From CAZEQK01 sp964514395 (GTDB taxonomy: Bacteria > Bacillota > Bacilli > Tepidibacillales > Tepidibacillaceae): a DNA stretch of 24,166 bases. The notes beneath the pieces are model-generated. The model worked only from the letters and a program-made list of their open reading frames with translations. It was not told where the DNA came from and searched no databases. Shown here in pieces: positions 1 to 7,912 of the stretch (its first letter is position 1; each line of letters starts with the position of its first letter). The stretch lies in assembly GCA_964514395.1 (NCBI GenBank), contig CAZEQK010000045.1, positions 1 to 24,166 of the forward strand, read 5' to 3'. Position numbers and translations under genes: made by a program.

Positions 1-264
1 TATACATCTTATGGATTTAAACGCAAATTGGATGCTGCAGAAATGACACATAGTATGTCACGAGTTGGTAAGTGCATCGATAATGGACCGATGGAAGGAT
101 TTTGGGGAACACTTAAATGTGAGAAGTATTACCTTCATCATTATAGGACCTTTGAAGAACTCAATAAAGCGAATAATGAATATATGCATTTCTACAATTA
201 CAAGAGATTATAAAAGAAATTAAGCTGCCAAAGCCCAATGGAATATCGAGCGATAGCAGCTTAG
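1..264 (+). pseudogene. IS3-family transposase (orfB) C-terminus, premature stop
   Basis: DDE transposase of the IS3 family (rve integrase fold); the reading frame is open from base 1. The segment MSRVGKCIDNGPMEGFWGTL holds the last catalytic glutamate of the DD(35)E triad, and YTSYGF at the window edge matches what follows the second Asp in HSDRGSQYTS. The frame meets TAA at 211-213 after NYKRL, but continues in the same frame as KKLSCQSPMEYRAIAA to TAG at 262-264, which is the normal family C-terminus (..SPMEYR..). A CAA (Gln) to TAA change explains this, since RLQKKL is the usual form. The protein would lose about 17 residues, so the copy may be inactive. The family is certain; the functional effect of the truncation is inferred. 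Confidence 0.85.
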
Positions 265-310
265 ATTAGTTTTTATTATTTCCACTGTCTACTTGACAGG
301 GGGCAGTTCA
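1..310 (+). mobile_element. IS3-family (IS150-like) insertion sequence, right part
   Basis: The left part lies outside the window. The segment holds the 3' end of an orfB-type transposase followed by about 45 bp of non-coding DNA ending in TGACAGGGGGCAGTTCA at 294-310. Read on the other strand this begins TGAACTGCCCCC, the form of IS3-family terminal inverted repeats, which finish in 5'-TG...CA-3'. The element therefore most likely ends at 310. The stop codon of the neighbouring exporter gene on the minus strand is only about 22 bp away. The target-site duplication cannot be checked without the left end. Confidence 0.8.
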
Positions 311-332
311 GTTGGTGTCTTTTGTTATGTCA

Positions 333-1763
333 TCATTTATTTTCTAATAATAGTCCATTACTTTTCCTTTTTTCTATTGAGAACCTATAAATGAGTAATA
401 GCAAGCCTCCAAAGGCTAAAAATCCACCGGCATGGAAGACAAAGGTAACACTATCCGTATAATTTTGCATCGAAAAATGGTTGGTCAAGTTCAACTGAAG
501 CAGTAGAATTGTAATAGCAACACCAGATACCCTTCCAAAATTTCTTACAGTCGCAATAATGCCTCCTGTTATTCCTGTTTGATGGACTGGGACGCTTTCT
601 AAAATGGATACATTATTTGGAGATTGAAATAAGCTCATTCCGATTCCAAAAATGACTAGGGATAAAATAATCATCCCTACATTTGATTGATTACTTAAAT
701 TCCCCATCATGAATAAGGAAATGGAGATTACACTCATTCCAGCTATCGTAGGCCAATCATTCCCTATTCGATCAGATAACCAGCCACTAATCGGTGATAC
801 TACCATCATTGCTAAGGCCTGACCTGTCATGATAATACCAATGGTAATCATATCTACATGCCTTACATTGTGTAAATAAAGAGGAAATAGAATAGATGGA
901 ATCATAATAAGGATAAAAGATATATACAAAACGATATTCCCTACAGAAAATATAGGGTTATTAAAAAAGTCAAAATTAATAAGTGGAGTTTGTACCTGTC
1001 TTTCCCATATAAAAAAGAAAATCCATACTGTTATCGATATAAAAAGGAGAACCCAACTTATCAAGCTTGTCCAACCCCAGCTTTGACCATTTGATACATA
1101 TAATAGTAAGGATATCATGGCTATAAAAAAGACAATAGCACCCGTGTAATCCAATTTTTCATCCTGCTTTTTAATTGAGGCTGGAAGTAAAATCGAAGCA
1201 CCTATCACGGAAACTAAGCCAATCGGTACATTCACCCAAAATATAACTCTCCAGCTATACTGCTCAAGGATAAAACCACCCAATGAAGGTCCTGCGATCG
1301 TTCCTATGGCAACAATACTTCCAATAAATCCTAGTGCTTTCCCTCTTTTCCCTTGGGGAAAGGCATGGGCGATAATAGACATCACATTTCCTTGAATGAT
1401 GGCCCCTCCTATTCCTTGCACGATACGAAAAGCAATAAGTTGATAAATCGTACCAGAAATAGCAGAAAGGATGGAGCCAATGGTGAAGGTTGAGATTCCA
1501 ATAATAAAGGTTATTTTCCTTCCCTTTAGATCAGATATCTTTCCAACAATCGGCAATATTCCAGTAATTATTAACAAATAACCAGAAATGACCCATTGAA
1601 ATGTCTGAGGCCCGACATGAAAATAATCCTCTAATACAGGTAGTGCTACATTTAATATACTGCTATCTATATTTACCATAAGTGTTCCTGTGGTTACTGA
1701 GAAAAAGATTAACCAAGGATACAAAGAATGTGCAGATAGTTTTTCTCTCAAAGTATAAAACAT
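333..1763 (-). CDS. MFS multidrug exporter, DHA2 (EmrB/QacA) type
   Basis: A polytopic major-facilitator protein of about 476 residues with the hydrophobic profile of a 14-helix drug/H+ antiporter. Visible family motifs are NIDSSILNVALP in the first helix (motif D1 of the 14-TM family), GKISDLKGRK (motif A, cytoplasmic loop 2-3) and AIGTIAGPSLGG (motif C, the antiporter motif in helix 5). The start is taken as the ATG at 1763 (MFYTLREKL) because AAGGAGA lies 7 bases before it; the ATG at 1787 has no ribosome site. The substrate cannot be read from sequence. An IS end lies about 22 bp beyond the stop, and I see no terminator hairpin in between, so the native terminator may have been displaced. 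Confidence 0.9.
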   Translation of the reverse strand: MFYTLREKLSAHSLYPWLIFFSVTTGTLMVNIDSSILNVALPVLEDYFHVGPQTFQWVISGYLLIITGILPIVGKISDLKGRKITFIIGISTFTIGSILSAISGTIYQLIAFRIVQGIGGAIIQGNVMSIIAHAFPQGKRGKALGFIGSIVAIGTIAGPSLGGFILEQYSWRVIFWVNVPIGLVSVIGASILLPASIKKQDEKLDYTGAIVFFIAMISLLLYVSNGQSWGWTSLISWVLLFISITVWIFFFIWERQVQTPLINFDFFNNPIFSVGNIVLYISFILIMIPSILFPLYLHNVRHVDMITIGIIMTGQALAMMVVSPISGWLSDRIGNDWPTIAGMSVISISLFMMGNLSNQSNVGMIILSLVIFGIGMSLFQSPNNVSILESVPVHQTGITGGIIATVRNFGRVSGVAITILLLQLNLTNHFSMQNYTDSVTFVFHAGGFLAFGGLLLLIYRFSIEKRKSNGLLLENK

Positions 1764-1967
1764 AATAAAATCTCCTTTTTCTATCATTACGACTTTTTAT
1801 TATACTACTTCTCTTAAAATACTACCATTAAATTCAAGGACAAAAGTATTCCTAAAAATAATCCACAATATATTCTTGTTTTAAAAAATTTGTCGGATTT
1901 TAGAGGGAAAAGAATGTCAAAAACGAAATAATTATAATAATGAATAAAACTAGAGGAGAGATATGAC

Positions 1968-2846
1968 TTGTTAAAATTTATTAAAATCTTTTTTTTATCA
2001 TTATTTCTTTTTATCATTGTTAGTATAGGGTCTTTATATTTACTTATCCAACCAACAAGAAATCTTGATATGAACTACACTGCTTTTGACATGGATAAAA
2101 AGGTAACATCAGTTTTAGCCAATTATGATGGAACTGTATCATTATCGGAAGATGAGTTAAATAATTTATTTAAAGAATATTTTTCTAAAGAATTAGAGAA
2201 TAACAATAATACTCCAATAACTGGAGTAGGTCTGGATCTTCTACCTAATAAAGCAGATTTATATATCAATCTAAAAGCATCTTTTTTAAAAATAGGATCA
2301 CGGGCAGAAGCTACTATAGCCTTAGATAATGATAATGTCATTATTACCCCTACTAAATTCTGGATAGGACGCATCCCATTTTCTGCAGATACAGTTTTTG
2401 CTATCCTTCGGAAAATGAATGTTCAGCTTGATGATAGCTTAAACGCCGATCATCAGTTAGTCATCAATATAAAACAGAAATTACCATCTGAAATAACTGT
2501 TAGTAAATTAACGATTGATGATAACAGCCTTTCCGTTACAGTTATGCCAAATATGAATGTTGTATCGACCATGATCAATTCTGTCGTCAATAAAATAAAT
2601 CTAGATGCTAATACAACAAAAATAATTGCTGAAACTTTTAAAAAATATACGAACAATCAAATAGATAGCAAAACCTATTCAGAAATAACCGCTGGAAAAA
2701 TCTCTAATGAAACGATAAATATCATCATCTCAGTTATCCAAAACATGGACCCTGCTAAACAAAAGGAAATGTTTAATGAATTAACAAAAAACTTAGATTC
2801 AAAATTGATAAATCAGATTGAAGCGCAATTGGGAAATTTAAATTAA
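1968..2846 (+). CDS. YpmS/DUF2140-like membrane-anchored protein
   Basis: A 292-residue protein with one N-terminal transmembrane anchor (residues about 4-28, very Phe/Leu/Ile rich) and an extracytoplasmic remainder. Length, single anchor, the SLSEDELNNLF segment and alternating beta-like stretches resemble the YpmS (DUF2140) family of Bacillales, whose function is unknown. The C-terminal 80 residues are helical and Lys/Asn rich. The start is TTG at 1968, preceded by AGAGGAGAG with 7-9 bases spacing; an ATG at 1963 is too close to the ribosome site and runs into a stop after three codons. It is followed by a hairpin terminator at 2901. The family assignment is from overall resemblance, not a strict motif. 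Confidence 0.65.
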   Translation: MLKFIKIFFLSLFLFIIVSIGSLYLLIQPTRNLDMNYTAFDMDKKVTSVLANYDGTVSLSEDELNNLFKEYFSKELENNNNTPITGVGLDLLPNKADLYINLKASFLKIGSRAEATIALDNDNVIITPTKFWIGRIPFSADTVFAILRKMNVQLDDSLNADHQLVINIKQKLPSEITVSKLTIDDNSLSVTVMPNMNVVSTMINSVVNKINLDANTTKIIAETFKKYTNNQIDSKTYSEITAGKISNETINIIISVIQNMDPAKQKEMFNELTKNLDSKLINQIEAQLGNLN

Positions 2847-2900
2847 TCATTGTCTAATTTCTTTAAGTCACCAGTTTGTATACTTTGTCTACAACCTGAG

Positions 2901-2933
2901 GGGCATCTCGCCATGAGATGTCCTTTAATTTTT
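2901..2933 (+). terminator. Rho-independent terminator after the YpmS-like gene
   Basis: GGGCATCTC (2901-2909) and GAGATGTCC (2915-2923) form a 9-bp stem with one G-T pair and a 5-base loop, followed by TTTAATTTTT. It lies 55 bp after the stop codon at 2846. Confidence 0.8.
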
Positions 2934-3001
2934 AGGATAAGAATAGAAATAAGCGATGAAGTATCTTTAAATATTGACTAAACCTTGATAAAAACTTAAA
3001 C

Positions 3002-3030
3002 TTGATAACAGTTATTATTTTTTTTATACT
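3002..3030 (+). promoter_or_regulatory. SigA-type promoter of the rhodanese gene
   Basis: TTGATA (3002-3007) and TATACT (3025-3030) are separated by exactly 17 bases, close to the vegetative consensus. The gene starts 50 bp downstream, so it is likely transcribed alone. Confidence 0.65.
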
Positions 3031-3079
3031 ATAAACAATGTGTTTATCTTGTTTTTCTGACGAATAAGGAGGGTTCTCT

Positions 3080-3397
3080 ATGACATATGAAATCGAACCA
3101 GAGCTAGTAAAGGAACGATTAGAAAACGGGGAAGAACTAAATATAATCGATGTACGAGAAGATTTTGAGTATGATTACGCTCATATTCCAGGTGCTATAC
3201 TTATTCCTCTTGGTACATTACCAGTTCGTTTTGAAGAACTAGACAGAAATAATGAATATATTATGGTATGTCGTACCGCTAACCGTAGCGCTTATGCAAC
3301 CATGTTTCTCATCCAAAATGGTTTTAAAGATGTAAAGAATATGCTTGGTGGTATGGTTGTTTGGTCAGGGGAAATTGAATACACAGAGGAAGCTTGA
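3080..3397 (+). CDS. Single-domain rhodanese-like sulfurtransferase
   Basis: A 105-residue cytoplasmic protein that is a single rhodanese domain. It shows the N-terminal signature NIIDVREDFEYDYAHIPGAI (residues 21-40) and the active-site loop CRTANRS with the persulfide cysteine at position 64; the usual loop is CRxGxRS, so the glycine is Ala here. Such proteins carry sulfane sulfur between donors and acceptors. The start ATG has AAGGAGG at ideal spacing, and a SigA promoter lies just upstream. It converges on the sulfite-oxidase-type gene and shares a bidirectional terminator with it. A link between the two in sulfur metabolism is suggestive, but only by adjacency. Confidence 0.92.
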   Translation: MTYEIEPELVKERLENGEELNIIDVREDFEYDYAHIPGAILIPLGTLPVRFEELDRNNEYIMVCRTANRSAYATMFLIQNGFKDVKNMLGGMVVWSGEIEYTEEA

Positions 3398-3406
3398 TTG
3401 GCACTT

Positions 3407-3446
3407 AAAAATAGACAACCGCTTAGCACATGCGGCTGTCTATTTT
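3407..3446. terminator. Bidirectional terminator between convergent genes
   Basis: AAAAATAGACAACCGC (3407-3422) pairs with GCGGCTGTCTATTTTT (3432-3447) with one A-C mismatch. A and T tracts flank both sides, so it works for the rhodanese (plus) and the oxidoreductase (minus). Confidence 0.85.
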
Positions 3447-3450
3447 TATA

Positions 3451-4773
3451 TCAGCTTAGTCCTGGTACCCAAGCATCACTATCATATCCTCTAGCTTCCC
3501 AGTATCCTATATGCTCTTTTTCTATCAATTCAATTGCTTGTAACCATTTGACTGACTTATAAGCATACATTTTTGGTACAATTAAACGAACAGGTCCCCC
3601 AAGCTTTTGGGGAATAGGCTTTCCATCCATCATTATGGCTACCATTACATCCTTCATCCTTGCTTGCTCTAATGAAAGAGAATCTGTATAAACGCCATCA
3701 CCTGAATAAAACTTCACATATTTTGCTTTTGGATTCACTCCAACATAATCTAATAATTGGGTTAGGGGTATTCCTTCCCATGTAACATGATAGACAGACC
3801 AACCAGTAACACAATGAAAATCACTCGCTTGTACCTTTCGATGAATCTTTAACAACTCTTCCCAACTGAGAGCTATTGTATTAGTAACTAAACCTCCTAC
3901 AGCAAATTTCCAATTATCAGATGAAAAGGAGGGGATATTTGTTACAGTATACACACGAAAATTCCCCTGACTACCCCCACCTATTGGTGGATTAGAAGCT
4001 GGAAGCGGCTTTGGATTTGGAAGCATACGATTCCCATCACTTTTACTAACTGTATCAATCGTAGTACCACCCGTATCAAAGGAACTTTTTAACCATCTAT
4101 AAAAAGAAGGGCTGAGTGATAAGACAATGATTAAACCGGTTATCCATCGCATAAATTTCCTTCTAGAATATGGCGGATTTTTAAGCCAGTTAATCATTTC
4201 GTTAGCTGTTTCTTCTTGATCTACTGCTACTACCTGATCAGTAGGCAAAGCTTGTGGGCTAACAACCTCTATATTTGATTCTTCTAGGGTAATAATCCTT
4301 CTTTCTTTTTGTTTTTTCCCTTCCTTTAACCAACGGGTACGTGTGATTGAGTGAAAAATCGCCCAAGGGATCCCAACCCATGTAAATAAATCATGGAAAA
4401 AGAGGGCAGTTACACTCCACTCGCTAGGTAAATTCCGATATTGCCAAAGTATCATTCCAGAAACGCCCCAGCCTACAATAAAAAATAGAATGAGCCATAA
4501 ATTAAATTGCTGATTCAATTTTCTCTTGAGCTGCTTGAGATGATGCCCTATTAAAGGAATATAGAAAAAAAGGATGATAATGGACAAAATCCCTAAGAAG
4601 ATATGAAAATCCTTTAATACTGTTCGCATAAAAGCAATTTTACCTCGTAATGAAGGAAAATAAAGCATCAGACCTGTTACAGCTAATAATGTGATTACAA
4701 TGCCATTCCAGGTATGTAATTTTTTTAACTTTATTCCATAGGAGAGGTTAAACCAGCTTTTCCAACGTTTCAC
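3451..4773 (-). CDS. Membrane cytochrome-b561-like / sulfite-oxidase-type molybdopterin oxidoreductase fusion
   Basis: A 440-residue protein in two parts. Residues 1-150 hold about four transmembrane helices with histidines at 20, 57, 77/78, 127 and 141, the layout of a b561/PepSY-like haem-binding membrane module. After a hydrophilic linker, SRRKFMRW (203-210) precedes a fifth hydrophobic segment and looks like an internal twin-arginine signal. Residues about 270-440 are a SUOX/YedY-type molybdopterin domain; FHCVTGWSV gives the molybdenum-ligating Cys321, and GGPVRLIVP and KSVKWLQAIEL are family signatures. The catalytic domain is thus probably outside the membrane and wired to haems in it. 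The start is GTG at 4773 with GGGAGTG upstream. It is 40 bp behind the kinase gene, probably the same operon. The substrate is unknown. Confidence 0.82.
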   Translation of the reverse strand: MKRWKSWFNLSYGIKLKKLHTWNGIVITLLAVTGLMLYFPSLRGKIAFMRTVLKDFHIFLGILSIIILFFYIPLIGHHLKQLKRKLNQQFNLWLILFFIVGWGVSGMILWQYRNLPSEWSVTALFFHDLFTWVGIPWAIFHSITRTRWLKEGKKQKERRIITLEESNIEVVSPQALPTDQVVAVDQEETANEMINWLKNPPYSRRKFMRWITGLIIVLSLSPSFYRWLKSSFDTGGTTIDTVSKSDGNRMLPNPKPLPASNPPIGGGSQGNFRVYTVTNIPSFSSDNWKFAVGGLVTNTIALSWEELLKIHRKVQASDFHCVTGWSVYHVTWEGIPLTQLLDYVGVNPKAKYVKFYSGDGVYTDSLSLEQARMKDVMVAIMMDGKPIPQKLGGPVRLIVPKMYAYKSVKWLQAIELIEKEHIGYWEARGYDSDAWVPGLS

Positions 4774-4813
4774 ACCTTCTCACTCCCTTCGTAAACCATT
4801 TTATTGCTTTTTC

Positions 4814-5851
4814 TTATTTATATTTTGGAATAGTAAACCAGAAGGAGCTTCCTTCTCCAAGCTTACTTTCTACTCCAATCCTTCCTCCATGTAATTCCAC
4901 ATTTGATTTTGCAATGGACAATCCTAAACCAATGCCTCCGTACTCTTTATTTCTAGATTTTTCTATACGATAAAACCGATCAAATACATGGGGAAGCTCT
5001 TTTACAGATATGCCTTCCCCTTGATCAGAAATGATTACCTTTATCTCATCATCCATTGTTTCTTCCACATTAATCCCAATCGTACTTCCTTTAGGAGAAT
5101 AACGGATGGCATTCTGAATTAAATTGATCAGGACACGTTTTATTTTTTCCGGCATAATTGCAGCAGGTGCTATTTTATCTGGTAATTGGACTGAAACCTC
5201 CATTTTATGTTCTTCTAATTGAAGATATTGATTTTGTAAGGTTTCTAATATTAAATCGTCTAAATGATAAGGTATTGGTTGGTAGGCTTCTCTTCCCGAT
5301 TCTAGTTGTGAAAGCTGGAAAAGATCATTGATCAGATGGCTTAATCGTTTCGTTTCAAGCTTAATGGTTTGCAAATAACGCTGATAGGTGTCTTCATCAT
5401 CGATAATGTTATCCTGTAATGCTTCGACAAAGGATTGAATCGATGCTAGAGGTGTTCGTAAATCATGGGATATATTAGCCACCAATTCCTTTCTTGATGA
5501 TTCAGCCTGTTGAATTTGAGTAAAGCTTTCTTCTAATTTATCACTCATATCATTAAACCGATTCGCCAATTCCTTAAATTCAATTGGACCGATTTGGGGT
5601 ACCTTTCCATCAAAATCACCACTAGCTATTTTATTTGATTCCAAAGAGATGAGATGAATCGCTTTTTGAATTGGACGCGTTAATAGAACATGGGTAAAGA
5701 AGGAAATAATGCCTGCAATAATCGTAACAACAGATAACCACATAATGGCATTAAAGGAGATAAACATTTTAATATAGCTAAAGATTAAAAATATGAGAAT
5801 AAAGCCAATGCTAATGCCATTGGCTATAAGTAAATGTGTTCTAAGCTTCAT
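4814..5851 (-). CDS. Sensor histidine kinase
   Basis: A 345-residue membrane kinase. Two transmembrane helices (about 8-28 and 33-56) are joined by only a few residues, so there is almost no extracellular sensor domain; the stimulus is likely sensed in the membrane or through a partner. A HAMP linker covers about 57-110. The dimerisation box is NISHDLRTPLASI with phospho-acceptor His129. The ATP-binding domain shows the N box NLIQNAIRY (243-251), DQGEG (276-280) and GGIGLGLSIAK (305-315). The start ATG overlaps the stop of the regulator gene (ATGA), so the two are translationally coupled. It probably acts on the adjacent regulator, with the oxidoreductase as a candidate output. Confidence 0.95.
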   Translation of the reverse strand: MKLRTHLLIANGISIGFILIFLIFSYIKMFISFNAIMWLSVVTIIAGIISFFTHVLLTRPIQKAIHLISLESNKIASGDFDGKVPQIGPIEFKELANRFNDMSDKLEESFTQIQQAESSRKELVANISHDLRTPLASIQSFVEALQDNIIDDEDTYQRYLQTIKLETKRLSHLINDLFQLSQLESGREAYQPIPYHLDDLILETLQNQYLQLEEHKMEVSVQLPDKIAPAAIMPEKIKRVLINLIQNAIRYSPKGSTIGINVEETMDDEIKVIISDQGEGISVKELPHVFDRFYRIEKSRNKEYGGIGLGLSIAKSNVELHGGRIGVESKLGEGSSFWFTIPKYK

Positions 5852-6552
5852 TTTTCATCTCTTCCTTCAAATTTATATCCGATACCCCAAACGGTTTTTA
5901 TATATTTTGGTTTTGATGAATATTCCTCAATTTTTTCTCGCAATCTTCTGATATGAACCGTTACCGTAGTGGTGTCTCCGTAATAATCAAGATCCCATAC
6001 CTGATTTAATAACTGATTTCTTGAGAAGACTTGATTGGGATGACTGGCTAGAATCCATAATAAATCAAACTCTTTCACTGTTAATTCAATCGGATTATTT
6101 TGAATACGTACCATTCTCCTGTCGAAATCTATTTCTAGACTATCAAACAGCAATGCTTTACTCGATTTTTCGCTATTTGATTTACCTAAATTCATTCGAC
6201 GGAATATCGCTTTAACACGAAGTACAAGCTCTCTAGGGCTAAAGGGTTTAATCATGTAATCATCGGCACCAATCGTTAAACCCATGATTCGATCCATTTC
6301 CTCTCCTCGTGCTGTCAGCATAATGATAGGTACATCATCCATATGGCGAATCTCTTCGCATACCTGCCATCCATCTTTTTTTGGTAACATCAAATCAAGT
6401 ACAATCAAGTCTGGTGATTCAGATTCCCATTTTTGTATCGCTTCTTCACCATCAGAAGCAATCAATACCTGATATCCTTCCCTTTCAAGGTATCTTTTTG
6501 ATACATCCGTAATATTTGCTTCGTCATCCACCACCAGTATCTTATCAGCCAT
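5848..6552 (-). CDS. OmpR/PhoB-family response regulator
   Basis: A 234-residue two-domain regulator. The receiver domain has the acidic pair D9-D10, phospho-acceptor Asp53 in VLDLMLPKKDGW, Thr80 and Lys102 (MIKPF). The C-terminal winged-helix domain shows LTVKEFDLLWIL and VTVHIRRLREKIE, typical of OmpR-type DNA-binding domains. I take the ATG at 6552 (MADKILVVDDE), which has AAAGGGA about 9 bases upstream; a TTG at 6576 would add eight residues not found in the family. It is the first gene of a regulator-kinase-oxidoreductase cluster; the promoter is not clear. Confidence 0.95.
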   Translation of the reverse strand: MADKILVVDDEANITDVSKRYLEREGYQVLIASDGEEAIQKWESESPDLIVLDLMLPKKDGWQVCEEIRHMDDVPIIMLTARGEEMDRIMGLTIGADDYMIKPFSPRELVLRVKAIFRRMNLGKSNSEKSSKALLFDSLEIDFDRRMVRIQNNPIELTVKEFDLLWILASHPNQVFSRNQLLNQVWDLDYYGDTTTVTVHIRRLREKIEEYSSKPKYIKTVWGIGYKFEGRDEK

Positions 6553-6662
6553 ACGAGAAAATCCCTTTCTTTCCAACCATTTTTATTTATTATTTTTATT
6601 CTAGCTTATTTTTCTATTTAAGAGGGGATTTTATAAGTTTCAAGAACACTTTAATTGCACTT

Positions 6663-7072
6663 TTACATATTATCGCTTGAACTATTCATGCTATCGGAAC
6701 CACTCATATNNNNNNNNNNNNNNNNNNNNNNNNNNNNNNNNNNNNNNNNNNNNNNNNNNNNNNNNNNNNNNNNNNNNNNNNNNNNNNNNNNNNNNNNNNN
6801 NNNNNNNNNTTGCTGCTCATGTCATCCTTTTTTGTCATATCATCGGTGCTATTCATGCTGTCCTTGCTGCTCATGTCATCCTTTTTCGTCATATCATCGG
6901 TGCTACTCATGTTATCTTTGCTACTCATGTCATCCTGACTGCTCATATTTGCCTCATTTTTCATTTGATCTTTATTTGTCATTTTGTCTGTTTGTGCGGA
7001 AGAACAACCAACAGCAAGTACAATCACACTAGCACCTATTATTCCTAACATCACTTTTTTAAACTTAGTCAT
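6663..7072 (-). CDS. Lipoprotein with Met/Asp/Ser hexapeptide repeats, interrupted by assembly gap
   Basis: The N-terminus MTKFKKVMLGIIGASVIVLA followed by VGCSS is a lipoprotein signal with lipobox; Cys would be lipidated and the protein held on the outer face of the membrane. The rest is a low-complexity hexapeptide repeat of the form D-x-M-S/T-x-x (DDMSSK, DNMSST, DDMTKK, DSMNST), with an 18-residue higher-order unit. It resembles, without matching exactly, the MxKDx pentapeptide-repeat proteins. The N run sits inside the repeat. After it the gene resumes as MSGSDSMNSSSDNM and stops at 6663-6665. The arbitrary 100 N puts the two parts out of frame, so a direct translation stops falsely at 6704. 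The start ATG at 7072 has AGAAGGG 11 bases upstream. Function unknown. Confidence 0.75.
6710..6809. other. Assembly gap (100 N)
   Basis: Exactly 100 N, the usual placeholder for a gap of unknown size, inside the repeat region of the lipoprotein gene. The real length is unknown; to keep the two sides in frame it must leave remainder 2 on division by 3. Confidence 0.98.
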
Positions 7073-7127
7073 TAAATACACAACCCTTCTGTTATTTTTC
7101 TGTTCTTTTAAATGATAAAAAAGAAAG

Positions 7128-7157
7128 ATTATGTATTCCTAACGAAAATATTAACAA
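7128..7157 (-). promoter_or_regulatory. Possible SigA promoter of the repeat lipoprotein
   Basis: On the minus strand TTGTTA (7157-7152) and CATAAT (7133-7128) are 18 bases apart, about 55 bp before the ATG at 7072. The region is very AT-rich, so a chance match is possible. Confidence 0.35.
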
Positions 7158-7194
7158 ATTATTAAATCTGTTTATTATACAGTTTTCAAGAAAC

Positions 7195-7220
7195 AAAAAA
7201 ACACCAAAGCTGGTGTTTTA
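7195..7220 (-). terminator. Terminator of the methyltransferase-like gene
   Basis: ACACCA (7201-7206) and TGGTGT (7211-7216) form a hairpin with a 4-base loop, extended by flanking A/T pairs. On the minus strand it is followed by a run of seven T. It lies 45 bp after the stop at 7265. Confidence 0.75.
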
Positions 7221-7264
7221 GATCATTTTAATATCACTTTAAATCATTCTAATAACTCCTCAAT

Positions 7265-7714
7265 TCATAGCCAACGTTTTATTCGATGTTTATATCCTAA
7301 ATAAGACTTACCAAACGTCTCCTCCAAATCCTTCTCTTCATAGGGGATAAAGATCGTATTTATCGTAATAAAAAATCCAACCGGTGCGATAAAAACACCT
7401 ATTGTTCCTAAAAATAATGAAAAGCCAAAAAGAATAGCTAGCATGCCTAAATATATTGGATTTCTAGTATATTTATATAGTCCGTCCGTTATTAATAACG
7501 TTGATTTTTCATAGGGTTCAATCGTTGTGTTCAGCTTTTTATAAGTAAAATGACCCCATATGCTTGAATTGATACCAAAAGCGAATGGAATGAGGCTAAT
7601 TAAGTTGAACGGATAATGGATGAATTTTACTATAGGTAAAATAAAATGAAATAACCCTCCCATGATTAAATAAATTATGAAATAAACAGGAGGAATCAAT
7701 ATTTTTTTGCTCAT
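7265..7714 (-). CDS. ICMT/PEMT-superfamily membrane methyltransferase
   Basis: A 149-residue protein with about four hydrophobic helices. The signature GLYKYTRNPIYLG and the C-terminal EEKDLEETFGKSYLGYKHRI are those of the isoprenylcysteine carboxyl methyltransferase / phospholipid methyltransferase superfamily, where they form the S-adenosylmethionine site at the membrane face. Bacterial members of this size seldom have a known substrate, and none can be inferred here. The start ATG has AAAGGA about 9 bases upstream. It has its own terminator and appears to be a single-gene unit. Confidence 0.88.
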   Translation of the reverse strand: MSKKILIPPVYFIIYLIMGGLFHFILPIVKFIHYPFNLISLIPFAFGINSSIWGHFTYKKLNTTIEPYEKSTLLITDGLYKYTRNPIYLGMLAILFGFSLFLGTIGVFIAPVGFFITINTIFIPYEEKDLEETFGKSYLGYKHRIKRWL

Positions 7715-7912
7715 TTTACATATTCCTTTCCTTCATTGATGAATCAAGGCTGATTTCTTACCATGCTTCTTACCAATTATTTTATAATACTTTTCATTCT
7801 GCCTGATACCTTCAAAGTGTATGCTGGGCTTCCTCTTTCTTGGCAGATACCAAAAAAATAGGTTAAGATAACCCATAGAAGACTTAGGAATGCTAGAGAA
7901 GGTGTATAAACA

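Noticed and set aside
1814..2017. Minus-strand frame of 67 codons overlapping the start of the YpmS-like gene
   Set aside because: No ribosome site; it overlaps the promoter and coding start of a better-supported gene; low-complexity Lys/Asn/Leu content fits AT-rich non-coding DNA.
6655..7048. Plus-strand frames rich in Cys/His/Ser across the N gap
   Set aside because: They are the antisense of the hexapeptide-repeat lipoprotein and contain the N run; no start signals.
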